This document shows, piece by piece, positions 36,021 to 46,655 of a stretch of DNA of 64,000 bases; positions within the stretch are counted from its first letter, which is position 1, and the number at the start of each line of letters is the position of its first letter. The notes below the pieces were generated by a model, which had not been told where the DNA came from, ran no database searches, and saw only the letters and a list, made by a program, of their open reading frames with translations. The stretch is from Saccharopolyspora sp. SCSIO 74807 (GTDB lineage Bacteria > Actinomycetota > Actinomycetes > Mycobacteriales > Pseudonocardiaceae): contig NZ_CP146100.1 of assembly GCF_037023755.1 (NCBI RefSeq), forward strand, positions 4,929,501-4,993,500, read 5' to 3'. Made by a program: the position numbers and the translations under genes.

Positions 36021-36067
36021 GTGAAGGACCTCTTCGCCCGGCTAGGTTGGTCGAAGGGGTTCTTCAC
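36021..36067. ncRNA. Long imperfect hairpin, possible structured RNA
   Basis: A 16-base left arm (36021-36036, GTGAAGGACCTCTTCG) faces a right arm (36052-36067, CGAAGGGGTTCTTCAC) with 14 of 16 complementary pairs; the other two can form G-U pairs on one strand. The loop is 15 bases. Flanking CGA/TCG and TTGC/GCAA pairs can extend it to about 23 pairs with small bulges. It lies in non-coding DNA between the ATPase and the micropeptide gene. It could be a leader structure, a small RNA or a remnant inverted repeat. Confidence 0.4.
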
Positions 36068-36164
36068 CTCGGTGCAACCGTTGCGCGGGCGGGCGTCATC
36101 GGAACGCCAGGGCCGCGGGGCTCTGCGGCCGCACCTTCACCCACGTGAGGGCGTGCTGAGCTGC

Positions 36165-36194
36165 GGTAACGACAATATTCCCGGTCGTTTTACC
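36165..36194. promoter_or_regulatory. AT-centred inverted repeat upstream of the micropeptide gene
   Basis: GGTAACGAC faces GTCGTTTTACC (match with a 2-base bulge) around AATATTCCCG. The AT-rich centre stands out in this GC-rich DNA. It lies about 90 bases before the micropeptide start, so a promoter with an operator is plausible. Confidence 0.35.
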
Positions 36195-36282
36195 CGCTCG
36201 TCACCCGGCACCCACCTCGTCCTCACTCCGGAACGGCACCGTCGGGGCGTACGAGCTGGACACGGCAGAAAGCACGCTGACC

Positions 36283-36399
36283 ATGAACTTCCTGGCGAAC
36301 CTGCTGACCGGGGTGGCCGTGGCCCTCCTGGAAGGTCTCATCGTCCACTTGGCCAAGAACGCCTTCACGCGCGTGGCCCGCTCCCGCGCGGCGGCCTGA
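36283..36399 (+). CDS. 38-residue hydrophobic/basic micropeptide
   Basis: A short open frame from ATG 36283 to TGA 36397-36399. It starts MNFLANLLTGVAVALLEG, continues as one hydrophobic helix to about residue 24, and ends in a basic Arg/Lys/Ala tail (KNAFTRVARSRAAA). The codons have high-GC third positions like real genes here. The ribosome site is weak. A single helix with a cationic tail could be a membrane micropeptide that tunes the neighbouring P-type ATPase, a type I toxin-like peptide, or a secreted amphipathic peptide. I do not recognise a family. Confidence 0.5.
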   Translation: MNFLANLLTGVAVALLEGLIVHLAKNAFTRVARSRAAA

Positions 36400-36466
36400 G
36401 CGCGGCCGCACCGACCGGTCACGGCTGATCAGCACCGAGCCCGCTGCGGGCGCTGAAACCGGCGCG

Positions 36467-37426
36467 TCAGCGGGCAGATGAACCGCTCTCGGGCACCAGC
36501 GGGGTTTCCGCCTCCGCCGGCGCCGCACGTTGCGCCACGTACGCGCCGGCCAGGATCAACGCTCCCCCGGCCAGCTGCCACGGCCCGAGCCGCTCCCCGA
36601 GCAGCAGCCACGCGAGCAGCGTGGCGACCACCGGTTCCAGGAACGCCACGGCGCCTGCCACCGGCGGGGACAACCTCCGCACCGCGACGATGCCGGTGAG
36701 GTACGCCAGCACGGTGCTCACCAGGACCATCCAGGCCGCCGCCAAGGCGGCGGGCAGCGCGGCACCGGCCAGTTCGACCGACCCGGCCAGCAGCGCCCAA
36801 TCCATCTCCCACGGCCGCGCCAGCACGGTGACCACCGCCGCGCCGATCAGCAGCCCGTAGGAGGCAAGTGCCCGCGGGTCGATCTCGGCCGAGGAATCCG
36901 ACAACAGGAAATAAGCGGCCTGGCAGCCTGCGGCCACGAGCGCGAGCAGCAGTCCGAGCGCGTCGAACCGCATCCCCGCGCCGATCTCGACCACGCACGC
37001 CAGCCCGGCCAGCGCGAGCCCGATACCGCCCGCGGCCCGCCGGGTCACCGGGCGCCGCCGCACGAACCTGATCCAGCCGAGCACCAGCACCGGCCCGAGG
37101 AACTCGACCAGCAGCGCCACCGCGACCGGGATCGAGGCGATGGCCGCGAAGTAGCTCGTCTGCACCCCGGCGATGGCGAACAGGCCGTACCCGAGCAGCA
37201 GCCACGGTGCGCGCCGCAGCGCGGACACGTGCCGGAACGCGAACGGCAGCATCAGCAGCGCTCCGCCCGCGAGCCTGATCCAGGCCACTTGCAGCGGGGT
37301 GAAACCCGCGGTGATCAGCGGTTTCGCGAACGGTCCCGAACCGCCGAAGCAGAACGCGGACGCGACCGCGGCGAGCAGCCCGGCGGAACCGGCGTGCTGG
37401 GTGAAGCTGCGCATCCGAGCATCCAA
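36467..37426 (-). CDS. EamA/DMT family transporter
   Basis: The 319-residue protein has ten hydrophobic helices in two EamA repeats. The first repeat has CFGGSGPFAKPLITAGFTPLQVAWIRLAGGALLMLPF and the second YFLLSDSSAEIDPRALASYG, ending in FLEPVVATLLAWLLLGERLGPWQLAGGALILAGAY, the usual second-repeat ending. RhtA/YdcZ-like exporters of amino acids or metabolites have this layout; the substrate is unknown. The start is ATG 37426, or ATG 37414 four codons in. Confidence 0.92.
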   Translation of the reverse strand: MDARMRSFTQHAGSAGLLAAVASAFCFGGSGPFAKPLITAGFTPLQVAWIRLAGGALLMLPFAFRHVSALRRAPWLLLGYGLFAIAGVQTSYFAAIASIPVAVALLVEFLGPVLVLGWIRFVRRRPVTRRAAGGIGLALAGLACVVEIGAGMRFDALGLLLALVAAGCQAAYFLLSDSSAEIDPRALASYGLLIGAAVVTVLARPWEMDWALLAGSVELAGAALPAALAAAWMVLVSTVLAYLTGIVAVRRLSPPVAGAVAFLEPVVATLLAWLLLGERLGPWQLAGGALILAGAYVAQRAAPAEAETPLVPESGSSAR

Positions 37427-37474
37427 ACACGCGGTCCCGGGACCGTTCCGGGGTTTTCCGCGTTCGCTGCCGCC

Positions 37475-38416
37475 TCAGTCGCCTGCCCGGCCGGGTTCGG
37501 GCGCGGTCTCGCGGGCGTCGAGCACGCGGCCGATGCAGAAGTCGTAGATCAGCGCCCCGGCGACGCCGCCGATCAGCGGCCCGGCGATCGGAATCCAGAA
37601 GTACCAGGAGAACGACTCGTAGCTGCCGGGCAGCGCGAGATCGCCCCAGCCGGTCAGGAACGTCCACAACCGCGGGCCGAAATCGCGGGCGGGGTTGATC
37701 GCGTAGCCGGCGTTCACACCGAACGACATTCCGATGACGGTGACGACCATGCCGATCAGGAATGGTCCCATGTTCCCCAGCGGCGCGGAGTTGCGCTTGT
37801 CGATGAGCGCGAAGATCAACCCCACCAGAATCGCCGTGCCGATGATCTGGTCCAGCAGCGGACCCCACCACGAGGAACCGAAGTACTCGGCGGGGAAAGT
37901 CGCGAAAATGGCGAACGTGTCCAGCGACTGCTCACGCGGCAGGCCCTCCTTGGCGTTGAACGCGTCGATGGCCCAGCTGTAGGAGGCGTAGACGAGCGCG
38001 GCGGCGAGGAAAGCTCCGACCAGCTGCGCGACCCAGTACGGAACCACCTTGCGCCAGGGGAAGCCGCGCCGTGCGGCGAAGGCCAGGGTGACGGCCGGGT
38101 TGATGTGCGCGCCGCTGACGCCCCCGGCGACGTAGACGCCGAAGACCACGCCGAAACCCCAGCCCCACGCGACGATCAGCCAGTTCGCGGCGCCGAAGGC
38201 GTCCGCTTGCCTGCCGGAGCCGGGCAGCCCGGCAACGGCCACCGCCACCGCGCCGCACCCCAGCAGGATCAGCACGAAAGTCCCGAGGAACTCGGCGAGC
38301 AATTCGCCGCTGAGCCCGGAACCGTATCCGCGGCGCCGGTTTTCCGAACCGCCGCGCGCCGATCGGCCGCTTTCCGAACCGCTTTCGGATACCGAGTCGT
38401 CCGCCCGCTCAGCCAT
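37475..38416 (-). CDS. glpF: Aquaglyceroporin, MIP family
   Basis: The 313-residue channel has six membrane helices and both half-helix signatures, SGAHINPAVTLAF and GYAINPARDFGPRL. The Asp after the second NPA-Arg is typical of glycerol facilitators rather than water-specific aquaporins. The N-terminal 35 residues are Ser/Arg-rich and cytoplasmic. No glpK or glpD lies next to it, so it may serve general polyol or water flux. It is 48 bases upstream of the EamA gene and may be co-transcribed with it. Confidence 0.93.
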   Translation of the reverse strand: MAERADDSVSESGSESGRSARGGSENRRRGYGSGLSGELLAEFLGTFVLILLGCGAVAVAVAGLPGSGRQADAFGAANWLIVAWGWGFGVVFGVYVAGGVSGAHINPAVTLAFAARRGFPWRKVVPYWVAQLVGAFLAAALVYASYSWAIDAFNAKEGLPREQSLDTFAIFATFPAEYFGSSWWGPLLDQIIGTAILVGLIFALIDKRNSAPLGNMGPFLIGMVVTVIGMSFGVNAGYAINPARDFGPRLWTFLTGWGDLALPGSYESFSWYFWIPIAGPLIGGVAGALIYDFCIGRVLDARETAPEPGRAGD

Positions 38417-38862
38417 TCCGTCCCCCTAGCCCGGGCGCGGAGTTCGTCGGCATCCGCAGGTCGGGCAGATCTTTTCGGCAGCTGGTCCCGCCGGGATTGT
38501 AGGTCGCGGCGGATTCCTCCGCCGGGTTCCGCGAACGGGCGCCGCGGGAATTCGCCGTGAGCGAACTTCGGAAACAGTTGTGCGATCAGGACCGCGCCCT
38601 CCCGCGGTGGGCGCGGCGCGCCGGCTCCGGTGCACCCGACCGCTGGCCCCGGTGCCACAGGTCACACCTGCGAAAACGGCGGGTATTTGCGCACCCGGCA
38701 CATCGCCGCGATCTTCCGCGACCCGGCCTTGAAGCCATTTACAGGACAAGCGTACTGTTACTGGCACGCGACCCGAGGGGCTGCGCGCACGCTCGGCCGA
38801 CGTGCGCGAGACTCCCGGTCGTTCCCGAACTGACTTGCGCCCGTCGCGACATGGAGTTGAAC
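38417..38862. other. Divergent intergenic region, glpF / acn
   Basis: This 446-base gap between the aquaglyceroporin (-) and aconitase (+) genes contains the promoters of both. Open frames cross it on both strands but have no ribosome sites and no recognisable product, so no gene is called. Confidence 0.5.
38729..38758 (+). promoter_or_regulatory. Candidate sigma-70-type promoter of acn
   Basis: TTGAAG (38729-38734) and TACTGT (38753-38758) are separated by 18 bases, 104 bases before the acn start. The pair fits the actinobacterial housekeeping consensus TTGACN / TANNNT reasonably well. It is in a locally AT-richer patch. Confidence 0.45.
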
Positions 38863-41673
<2,811 letters not shown>

Positions 41674-41677
41674 AGGC

Positions 41678-41696
41678 ACCTGCCGATCCGGCAGGT
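41678..41696. terminator. Small hairpin after acn
   Basis: ACCTGCC and GGCAGGT pair perfectly around a 5-base loop directly after the acn stop codon. It stands just before the larger terminator and may work with it. Confidence 0.5.
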
Positions 41697-41704
41697 AACG
41701 TACG

Positions 41705-41739
41705 ACGGCCCCGGTGCGCCACAAGCGCGCCGGGGCCGT
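41705..41739. terminator. Bidirectional terminator between acn and the LCP gene
   Basis: A 15-base stem (ACGGCCCCGGTGCGC with GCGCGCCGGGGCCGT, one G-U position) closes a 5-base loop CACAA. It separates the convergent acn and LCP genes. Confidence 0.85.
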
Positions 41740-41779
41740 CTTGCGCCGTGCCGCGGTCCGGCTTCTTGCGTCGGGGCGG

Positions 41780-43399
41780 TCAGTTCACGCAGGTGAGGCC
41801 GCCCGCGTTGAGGGCATCGGGCGGGACCGGCTGTGCTGGGCCGGTCGGATCGGGGCTGGTCGGATCGGGGCTCGTCGGCTCGGTCCCGGCGCTCGTCGCT
41901 TCGGTCTGCGGCTGCGGCGCGGAGGTTTCGCCGGTGGACTGCTGCGAGTCGCTCGTCTCCGGTTCGGCTGAGTACTCCGACGTCGTCCGGGGCGTCGTCT
42001 GGGGCGTGGTCCGGCCGGTCGCCGTGCTCGCCGGGTGCTCGCTGGTCGCGGGGGCGCGTCCGGTGGTTTCGCCGGTTCCGGTCTCGGCCGATCCGGTTTC
42101 GGCCGTGCCCGGTGCGCCAGTGCCGGGCGATCCGGTTCCGGTTTCGGCGGTGCCCTGCTCGCCGGTTTGCGTCTCGCGACCGCCGGTCTCACCGGTCGTG
42201 GGCGCACTGCCCTCGCCGGTTTCGGGAGTACTCGCGCCTTCGCCGGTGGTCTCGGCGGCGCCGGTGGGGGCCTCTCCCGTTTCCTGCGCCGTCTCTCCCG
42301 TTTCCTGGCCGGACTCCCCTGTTTCCTGCGCGGGCGCCGGCCTGCCGTGCGCCGCGTGGTGCACGGCGCGGCTCACCTCCAGCGGATCCACCCGCACCGC
42401 CTCCCCGTCCGGGGTGTCGTAGGCGGCGTCCTGGATCGGGATCGTGGAGAACGCCACGTCCCCGGCCGCGAGCCCTTGCATCCGCTGCGCGAACGCGAGC
42501 AGGTCCCAGTCCCGGTCCAGCACGATCGAACGCCGCGCCGAGTCGATCAGCCCGCCGAGCTTGGCGGGCTGGGCCAGCAACCCACCGGAGGTCGCGGTGC
42601 GCACGAACCCGGCGAGGAACGCCTGCTGGCGCACCATCCGGTCCAGGTCACCACGAGGCAGTCCGTGCCGCTGCCGCACGAACGACAGCGCCTGCGCACC
42701 CGAGATCAGCTGGTGCCCGGCGCGGAAGTCGGCACCGGAGTACGGGTCGTGCACGGCCTCGCGCAGGCACACCGGCACGCCGCCGATCGCCTCGGTGAGC
42801 TGGGCGAAGCCGAGCAGGTTCACTTCGGCGTAGTGGTCGACCTGCACGCCGGTCAACTGCTGCACGGTGTCGGTGAGGGTCCTGCGGCCTGCGTCGGCGG
42901 CCCGGCGCTCCCGCTCAGCGGGATCGGCGACACCGGTGAGCGCCTCCGCGGCCTGGCTCTTGCCGCGCCCGTACGCCGAATTGATCTTGTGCTCGCCGTG
43001 GCCGGGAATGCTGGTGTAGGTGTCGCGCGGCAGCGACATGGCGGTGGCGCCCGCGCCGTTCGACGGGATGTGCACCAGCATCAGCGTGTCGGTGAGGTTC
43101 GCCGGGTTGTCGCCCGCGCGCAGCCGCCGCAGCACGTCGTCCGGCAGCGGCCTGCCCTGCGAGTCGGTGCGGCTGTCCAGCCCGACCAGCAGGATGTCGG
43201 TGGCCCCGTCGGCGGCCGCGCCGTCGGTGGCGGAACTGGTGCTCAGCGCCCAGCGCAGTTCGCCGTAGTTCGCCCATCCGTACCCGGTGACCGCCAGCAC
43301 CAGCACCGACAGCAACGCGAAACCAACCCGACCGGCGATCACGGCACGTGATCGGCGCGGCAGCTGCGGTGCGTCGTAATCGCGCGGATCCTCCGCCAC
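41780..43399 (-). CDS. LytR-CpsA-Psr (LCP) family cell-wall glycopolymer ligase
   Basis: The 539-residue protein has one N-terminal membrane helix (about residues 22-45) and an extracellular LCP domain with DILLVGLDSRTDSQG, SLPRDTYTSIPGHGEHKINSAYGRG and the Arg-rich RQRHGLPRGDLDRMVRQQAF. LCP enzymes move polymers from lipid carriers to peptidoglycan. From about residue 375 the tail is a long Thr/Gly/Glu/Ser/Pro-rich stretch full of ETGE-like units, likely a flexible wall-spanning stalk, ending with a lone Cys (GGLTCVN). It starts at GTG 43399. Confidence 0.92.
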   Translation of the reverse strand: MAEDPRDYDAPQLPRRSRAVIAGRVGFALLSVLVLAVTGYGWANYGELRWALSTSSATDGAAADGATDILLVGLDSRTDSQGRPLPDDVLRRLRAGDNPANLTDTLMLVHIPSNGAGATAMSLPRDTYTSIPGHGEHKINSAYGRGKSQAAEALTGVADPAERERRAADAGRRTLTDTVQQLTGVQVDHYAEVNLLGFAQLTEAIGGVPVCLREAVHDPYSGADFRAGHQLISGAQALSFVRQRHGLPRGDLDRMVRQQAFLAGFVRTATSGGLLAQPAKLGGLIDSARRSIVLDRDWDLLAFAQRMQGLAAGDVAFSTIPIQDAAYDTPDGEAVRVDPLEVSRAVHHAAHGRPAPAQETGESGQETGETAQETGEAPTGAAETTGEGASTPETGEGSAPTTGETGGRETQTGEQGTAETGTGSPGTGAPGTAETGSAETGTGETTGRAPATSEHPASTATGRTTPQTTPRTTSEYSAEPETSDSQQSTGETSAPQPQTEATSAGTEPTSPDPTSPDPTGPAQPVPPDALNAGGLTCVN

Positions 43400-43665
43400 G
43401 ATTCACCCCCTAGACCCCGGTGACCGCTGGTGAGACTAGCCGCGACTGCTCCGTTCAGCCGTGTGCCGCCGGCGTCCGCGATGCCGGTCATCGGGCCGAA
43501 TTCGGGACGATCGGCGGCGTGCGGTCACGCTCGGCGGTGGAAGTCGCCGATCGGCCCGACCACCCGCGGGCGAGTGGCGGCGGTCGTTACCCTGCTCGGT
43601 AGCGGAATCACGGATTTCACGTCACTCGCGGTCACCGGCCGCGTCGCAGCCCCCGGAGGTGAACC

Positions 43666-43953
43666 ATGTCCGACGATTCGGAGGATGCTCACTCCAGCGG
43701 AGAGCTGCCCGCGCGGGAGGGGCGGCCGATCGCGGTCCGCTACCAGCCCGGAGTGGTCGGTGAATCGCGCAGGCAAGCTCACCTGGCGCTGACCGAGCCC
43801 GGCACCGACGACGCCGCATATTGGACGACCGCGTGTGGCCAGGTGATCCCGGCCGACGTCGCCGAGGTCGCCGACCGGCCTTGGGGGATGCCGTGCCTGC
43901 GCTGCCTGGTGGGGATGCCCGAAGCGCCGTGCCCGGCGGGTACGGGCGAGTGA
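43666..43953 (+). CDS. Small conserved Cys-containing protein
   Basis: A 95-residue soluble protein with GGAGGTGA before ATG 43666. The N-terminal third is polar. The second half has ACGQVIPADVAEVADRPWGMPCLRCLVGMPEAPC, whose four or five cysteines (C-x2-C plus flanking ones) could hold zinc. I do not know a named family. It is 13 bases from the convergent haloacid dehalogenase gene. Confidence 0.7.
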   Translation: MSDDSEDAHSSGELPAREGRPIAVRYQPGVVGESRRQAHLALTEPGTDDAAYWTTACGQVIPADVAEVADRPWGMPCLRCLVGMPEAPCPAGTGE

Positions 43954-43966
43954 CCGCCTCGCGCGT

Positions 43967-44638
43967 TCAGGCGCGGGTGATGGCGCGGCAGGCGTCGAGC
44001 ACGTCGGAGCCGGTGAAGTCCGGTTCGCTCAACGAGCCGAGGAACAGCCGCTCCTTGCGTGCAACCCATGCGGTGGCCATGCCGGAGGCTTTCGCACCGT
44101 GCAGGTCCCAACCGTGCGAGGCGATCATCACCGCACGGGACGCATCGGTCCCGATCCTTTCCAGACCGCTTCGGTAGACCTCCGGCGCGGGTTTGTAGGC
44201 ACGCGGCCGGTCGCTTCCGGTGACCACGTCGAAGCGCTCGCGCAGCCCGGCGGCTTCCAGCGCGGCTTCGGCGGTCGCGGTGGTGCTGTTGGTGACCGTG
44301 GCGATCCGCAGCCCGGCCTCGCGCAGCAGCGCCAGCGCGTCCGGCACTTCCGGGTAGGGCGGCATCCGGCCTGCGGTTTCGACCGCTGCCTGCACGACGC
44401 CGGATTCGGCGGTGAGCCCGGCCAGCTGCAACCGCCGCGTCACGGCGGACCGCAGGTAGTCCGCGAACGGCAGGTACTGGCCGACGAGCGTGTCGACCAT
44501 CGCCCGCTGCACGGTCTCGTCGAGCAGGTCCAGGCCCGCCTGTTCGCCGTTGCACGGCGCGGGCAGCGCGGCGCTGAGCGCCGCCGGGTCGAGCAGCGTG
44601 CCGTTGAGGTCGAACACCGCCCAGTCCAGGTCCGCCAC
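43967..44638 (-). CDS. HAD superfamily hydrolase, haloacid dehalogenase type II-like
   Basis: The 223-residue protein has HAD motif I as FDLNGTLLD, with the nucleophile Asp and Asn in place of the second Asp, as in 2-haloacid dehalogenases rather than phosphatases. Motif II is VTNSTTATAEAAL, the Lys is in RAYKPAPEVYRSGL, and ASHGWDLHGAKASGM matches the motif III/IV region of the dehalogenase group. It starts at GTG 44638 after AAAGGA. The actual substrate is unknown. Confidence 0.88.
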   Translation of the reverse strand: MADLDWAVFDLNGTLLDPAALSAALPAPCNGEQAGLDLLDETVQRAMVDTLVGQYLPFADYLRSAVTRRLQLAGLTAESGVVQAAVETAGRMPPYPEVPDALALLREAGLRIATVTNSTTATAEAALEAAGLRERFDVVTGSDRPRAYKPAPEVYRSGLERIGTDASRAVMIASHGWDLHGAKASGMATAWVARKERLFLGSLSEPDFTGSDVLDACRAITRA

Positions 44639-44764
44639 GTCCCGGGTCCTTTCATGTCATCGCCGCCAGAGCCGTTACCGCGTCGGCACGGCGCAGGGTC
44701 GTTACGGCGGCGCAGGATCGTCGTTGCCTCGCGCAGCCTCGCAGAGTCCGGGCGGACTCGGGAA

Positions 44765-44932
44765 TCAGGTCGCGGTGCCCGCCGGTGTGGAGCTGGGGAA
44801 CTCGGTCATCTCGTGCTCGGGCGGCCTGCCGCGCCCCGCTCGCACCGGGGTCGGCCGTTGCGAACCGATTTCGCGCCACTTGGCGGAATTCGTAACCCGA
44901 TCAGGTTCCCGGAATTCGAGTGAACGACTCAT
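44765..44932 (-). CDS. Possible small open reading frame, unknown
   Basis: A 55-codon frame from ATG 44932 (start MSRSLEFREPDRV, end TEFPSSTPAGTAT) with high-GC third positions in its second half. It lacks a good ribosome site and a recognised domain. It lies in the 341-base gap between the dehalogenase and zinc-ribbon genes, where nothing else is seen except two GGAATTC copies at about 44885 and 44911. Treat as a candidate only. Confidence 0.22.
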   Translation of the reverse strand: MSRSLEFREPDRVTNSAKWREIGSQRPTPVRAGRGRPPEHEMTEFPSSTPAGTAT

Positions 44933-44979
44933 CGGTCCGCGAAAAACGAGCAGCGCGGTCTGTTTCCCGCCGGAAGCCG

Positions 44980-45189
44980 TCACGGCGGATCGTGCCTGCC
45001 GGTGTCGTGTTCGCCGTCGCAGCCCCATTCTTCGTTGCACTTGATGCACACCATCCCGCCGCCTTGCTTCGGCATCAGCACGTGCTCGCCCCCTTGCGGG
45101 CATTCGCCCATCCGCGGCGGGGGCCGGAACCGGCCGGTCCGCGGGAACCTCCTCGCGGCACCGCTTCGACGTGCGCGCGCAGGGGTCAT
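44980..45189 (-). CDS. Small zinc-ribbon protein
   Basis: This 69-residue frame has AGGAGG four bases before ATG 45189. The N-terminal 26 residues are Arg/Pro-rich and basic. The C-terminal part contains GECPQGGEHVLMPKQGGGMVCIKC and then NEEWGC, giving Cys/His pairs that fit a small zinc ribbon or rubredoxin-like knuckle. A basic tail plus a ribbon suggests nucleic-acid or protein binding. It is divergent from a methyltransferase gene. Confidence 0.65.
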   Translation of the reverse strand: MTPARARRSGAARRFPRTGRFRPPPRMGECPQGGEHVLMPKQGGGMVCIKCNEEWGCDGEHDTGRHDPP

Positions 45190-45313
45190 CTGGCCTCCTG
45201 TCGAGTCCACCACAGCTGCCCGCAACTTTTCCGCGGCAGCGCGGCCGCGCCCAGGCGCCATCCGGTCGGCATCGCGCAAAACCGGTGTGCGCGGTCCGTT
45301 ACAGTGATCGCCG

Positions 45314-46033
45314 ATGAACGAAACCGAATACGTCGCCATCGCCGAGTCCGGGCACGAGGTGCAGAACCCCACCAGCCCGGCGAAGCTCGGCGAAGTCGCC
45401 GAGCACTTGGAGATCGGCGCGGGCGACCGGGTGCTGGACGTCGGATCCGGGCGCGGTTTCTGGGCGGTGGAGCTGGCCAAGCTCGGAGCCGACGTCGTCG
45501 GCCTGGAGATCAACGCGGATTTCACCGCGGCCGCCGAACAGCGCGCGGCGGCCGCCGGGGTGCGCCAGCGGCTGCGCACCGTGCTCGGCCCTGCCGCGGA
45601 GTTCGAGCCGGAGCCGGGCGCGAGCACGGTCGGCAGCTGCCTCGGCGCGAGCTTCGCGTTCGGCGGCTACCGGCAGGCGCTGGAGTGGCTGGCGGGCGCG
45701 CTGGCCGATGGCGGCAGGCTCGCGATCGGCGAGCTGCATTCGCTGGACGACTCCGCCGGCGACGAGTTGCCCTCGCTGTCCGAGCTGGTGCACATCGCCG
45801 AGGAACTCGACTTCGAGGTCACCGGGCTCGTCTCGGCCAGCACCGACGATTGGGACCGCTACGAGTCGCAGCACTGGAAGAACGTGCTCGACTGGGCGAA
45901 GCGCAACCCGGAGCATCCGGAGCGGGATTCGGTGCTGGCCGATTCGCGGCGATTCCGCAACGACTACCTGAGCCACCGCGGCGAGCTGGGCTGGACGATC
46001 GTGCTCGGCGCCAAGAAGGTCAGCGCGGGCTGA
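45314..46033 (+). CDS. Class I SAM-dependent methyltransferase
   Basis: The 239-residue protein has motif I RVLDVGSGRGFWAVELAKLGADVVGLE, ending in an acidic residue for the SAM ribose, and a YRQALEWLAGALADGGRLAIGELHSLDD motif IV-V region. The substrate cannot be inferred. Its end overlaps the end of the convergent F420-type oxidoreductase gene by 14 bases. The start ATG lies 124 bases from the divergent zinc-ribbon start. Confidence 0.88.
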   Translation: MNETEYVAIAESGHEVQNPTSPAKLGEVAEHLEIGAGDRVLDVGSGRGFWAVELAKLGADVVGLEINADFTAAAEQRAAAAGVRQRLRTVLGPAAEFEPEPGASTVGSCLGASFAFGGYRQALEWLAGALADGGRLAIGELHSLDDSAGDELPSLSELVHIAEELDFEVTGLVSASTDDWDRYESQHWKNVLDWAKRNPEHPERDSVLADSRRFRNDYLSHRGELGWTIVLGAKKVSAG

Positions 46034-46493
46034 GCACGAACACCCGCAGCTCGCGGTGCGGCGCGCGAGCCGCGTAGTCGTCGTAGGCCGGCCAGGCCGC
46101 GGTGATCACGTCGCGCCACAGGCGCTCGCGCTCCGCGCCGGTGATCAGCCTGGCGCGCACCGGGATTTCCCGCGTGTCCACGCGCACGCTCGCCTCCGGA
46201 TTCGCCAGCAGGTTCGCCGACCAGCCGGGGTGCTTCTCGCCGCCCCAGTTCGAGCCGATCAGCACGAACTCGTCGCCGTGCGGCACGTACTGCAGCGGCA
46301 CCTGCCGGACCTTCCCGCTGCGGCGGCCGGTGGTGCTCAGCACCAGCGACGACTGCCCCGCCAGCTTCGCCAGGCTGACCCGCCCGCCGGTGCGCTGCTG
46401 CATCGCGAGGTCGAGCGGCACCAGCTTCTTCCCCAGCGCGGCGAACCACGGTTGCCTGCCGAGCTTCCGGGCCACTTTGGACATCGGCTTCAT
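46020..46493 (-). CDS. Nitroreductase family deazaflavin (F420)-dependent oxidoreductase
   Basis: The 157-residue protein belongs to the Ddn/split-barrel family, with LVLSTTGRRSGKVRQVPLQYV and FVLIGSNWGGEKHPGWSANLLANPEASVRV as the F420-binding core. Such enzymes use reduced F420 to reduce quinones and nitro compounds. ATG 46493 is used; GTG 46502 in the same frame is an alternative. Confidence 0.9.
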   Translation of the reverse strand: MKPMSKVARKLGRQPWFAALGKKLVPLDLAMQQRTGGRVSLAKLAGQSSLVLSTTGRRSGKVRQVPLQYVPHGDEFVLIGSNWGGEKHPGWSANLLANPEASVRVDTREIPVRARLITGAERERLWRDVITAAWPAYDDYAARAPHRELRVFVLSPR

Positions 46494-46655
46494 GCCGACC
46501 ACTGTCCCATGTCCCAAATGCGAACTGCGCCGGGTAGTGCCGACGGTGGGCGATCCGATTCGGACCGTGATCGCGCGGCGGCTGCGCCCGACGCACGCGG
46601 ACGTTCCGGTACCGTCCGGCCAACCCGACTCACCGGCCCTTGTGGAGGGACTCTG

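Noticed and set aside
41780-43399. Reading the LCP gene's repeated tail as a tandem-repeat mobile element
   Set aside because: The repeats are in frame, keep one codon pattern and continue the ligase protein, so they are a low-complexity protein tail.
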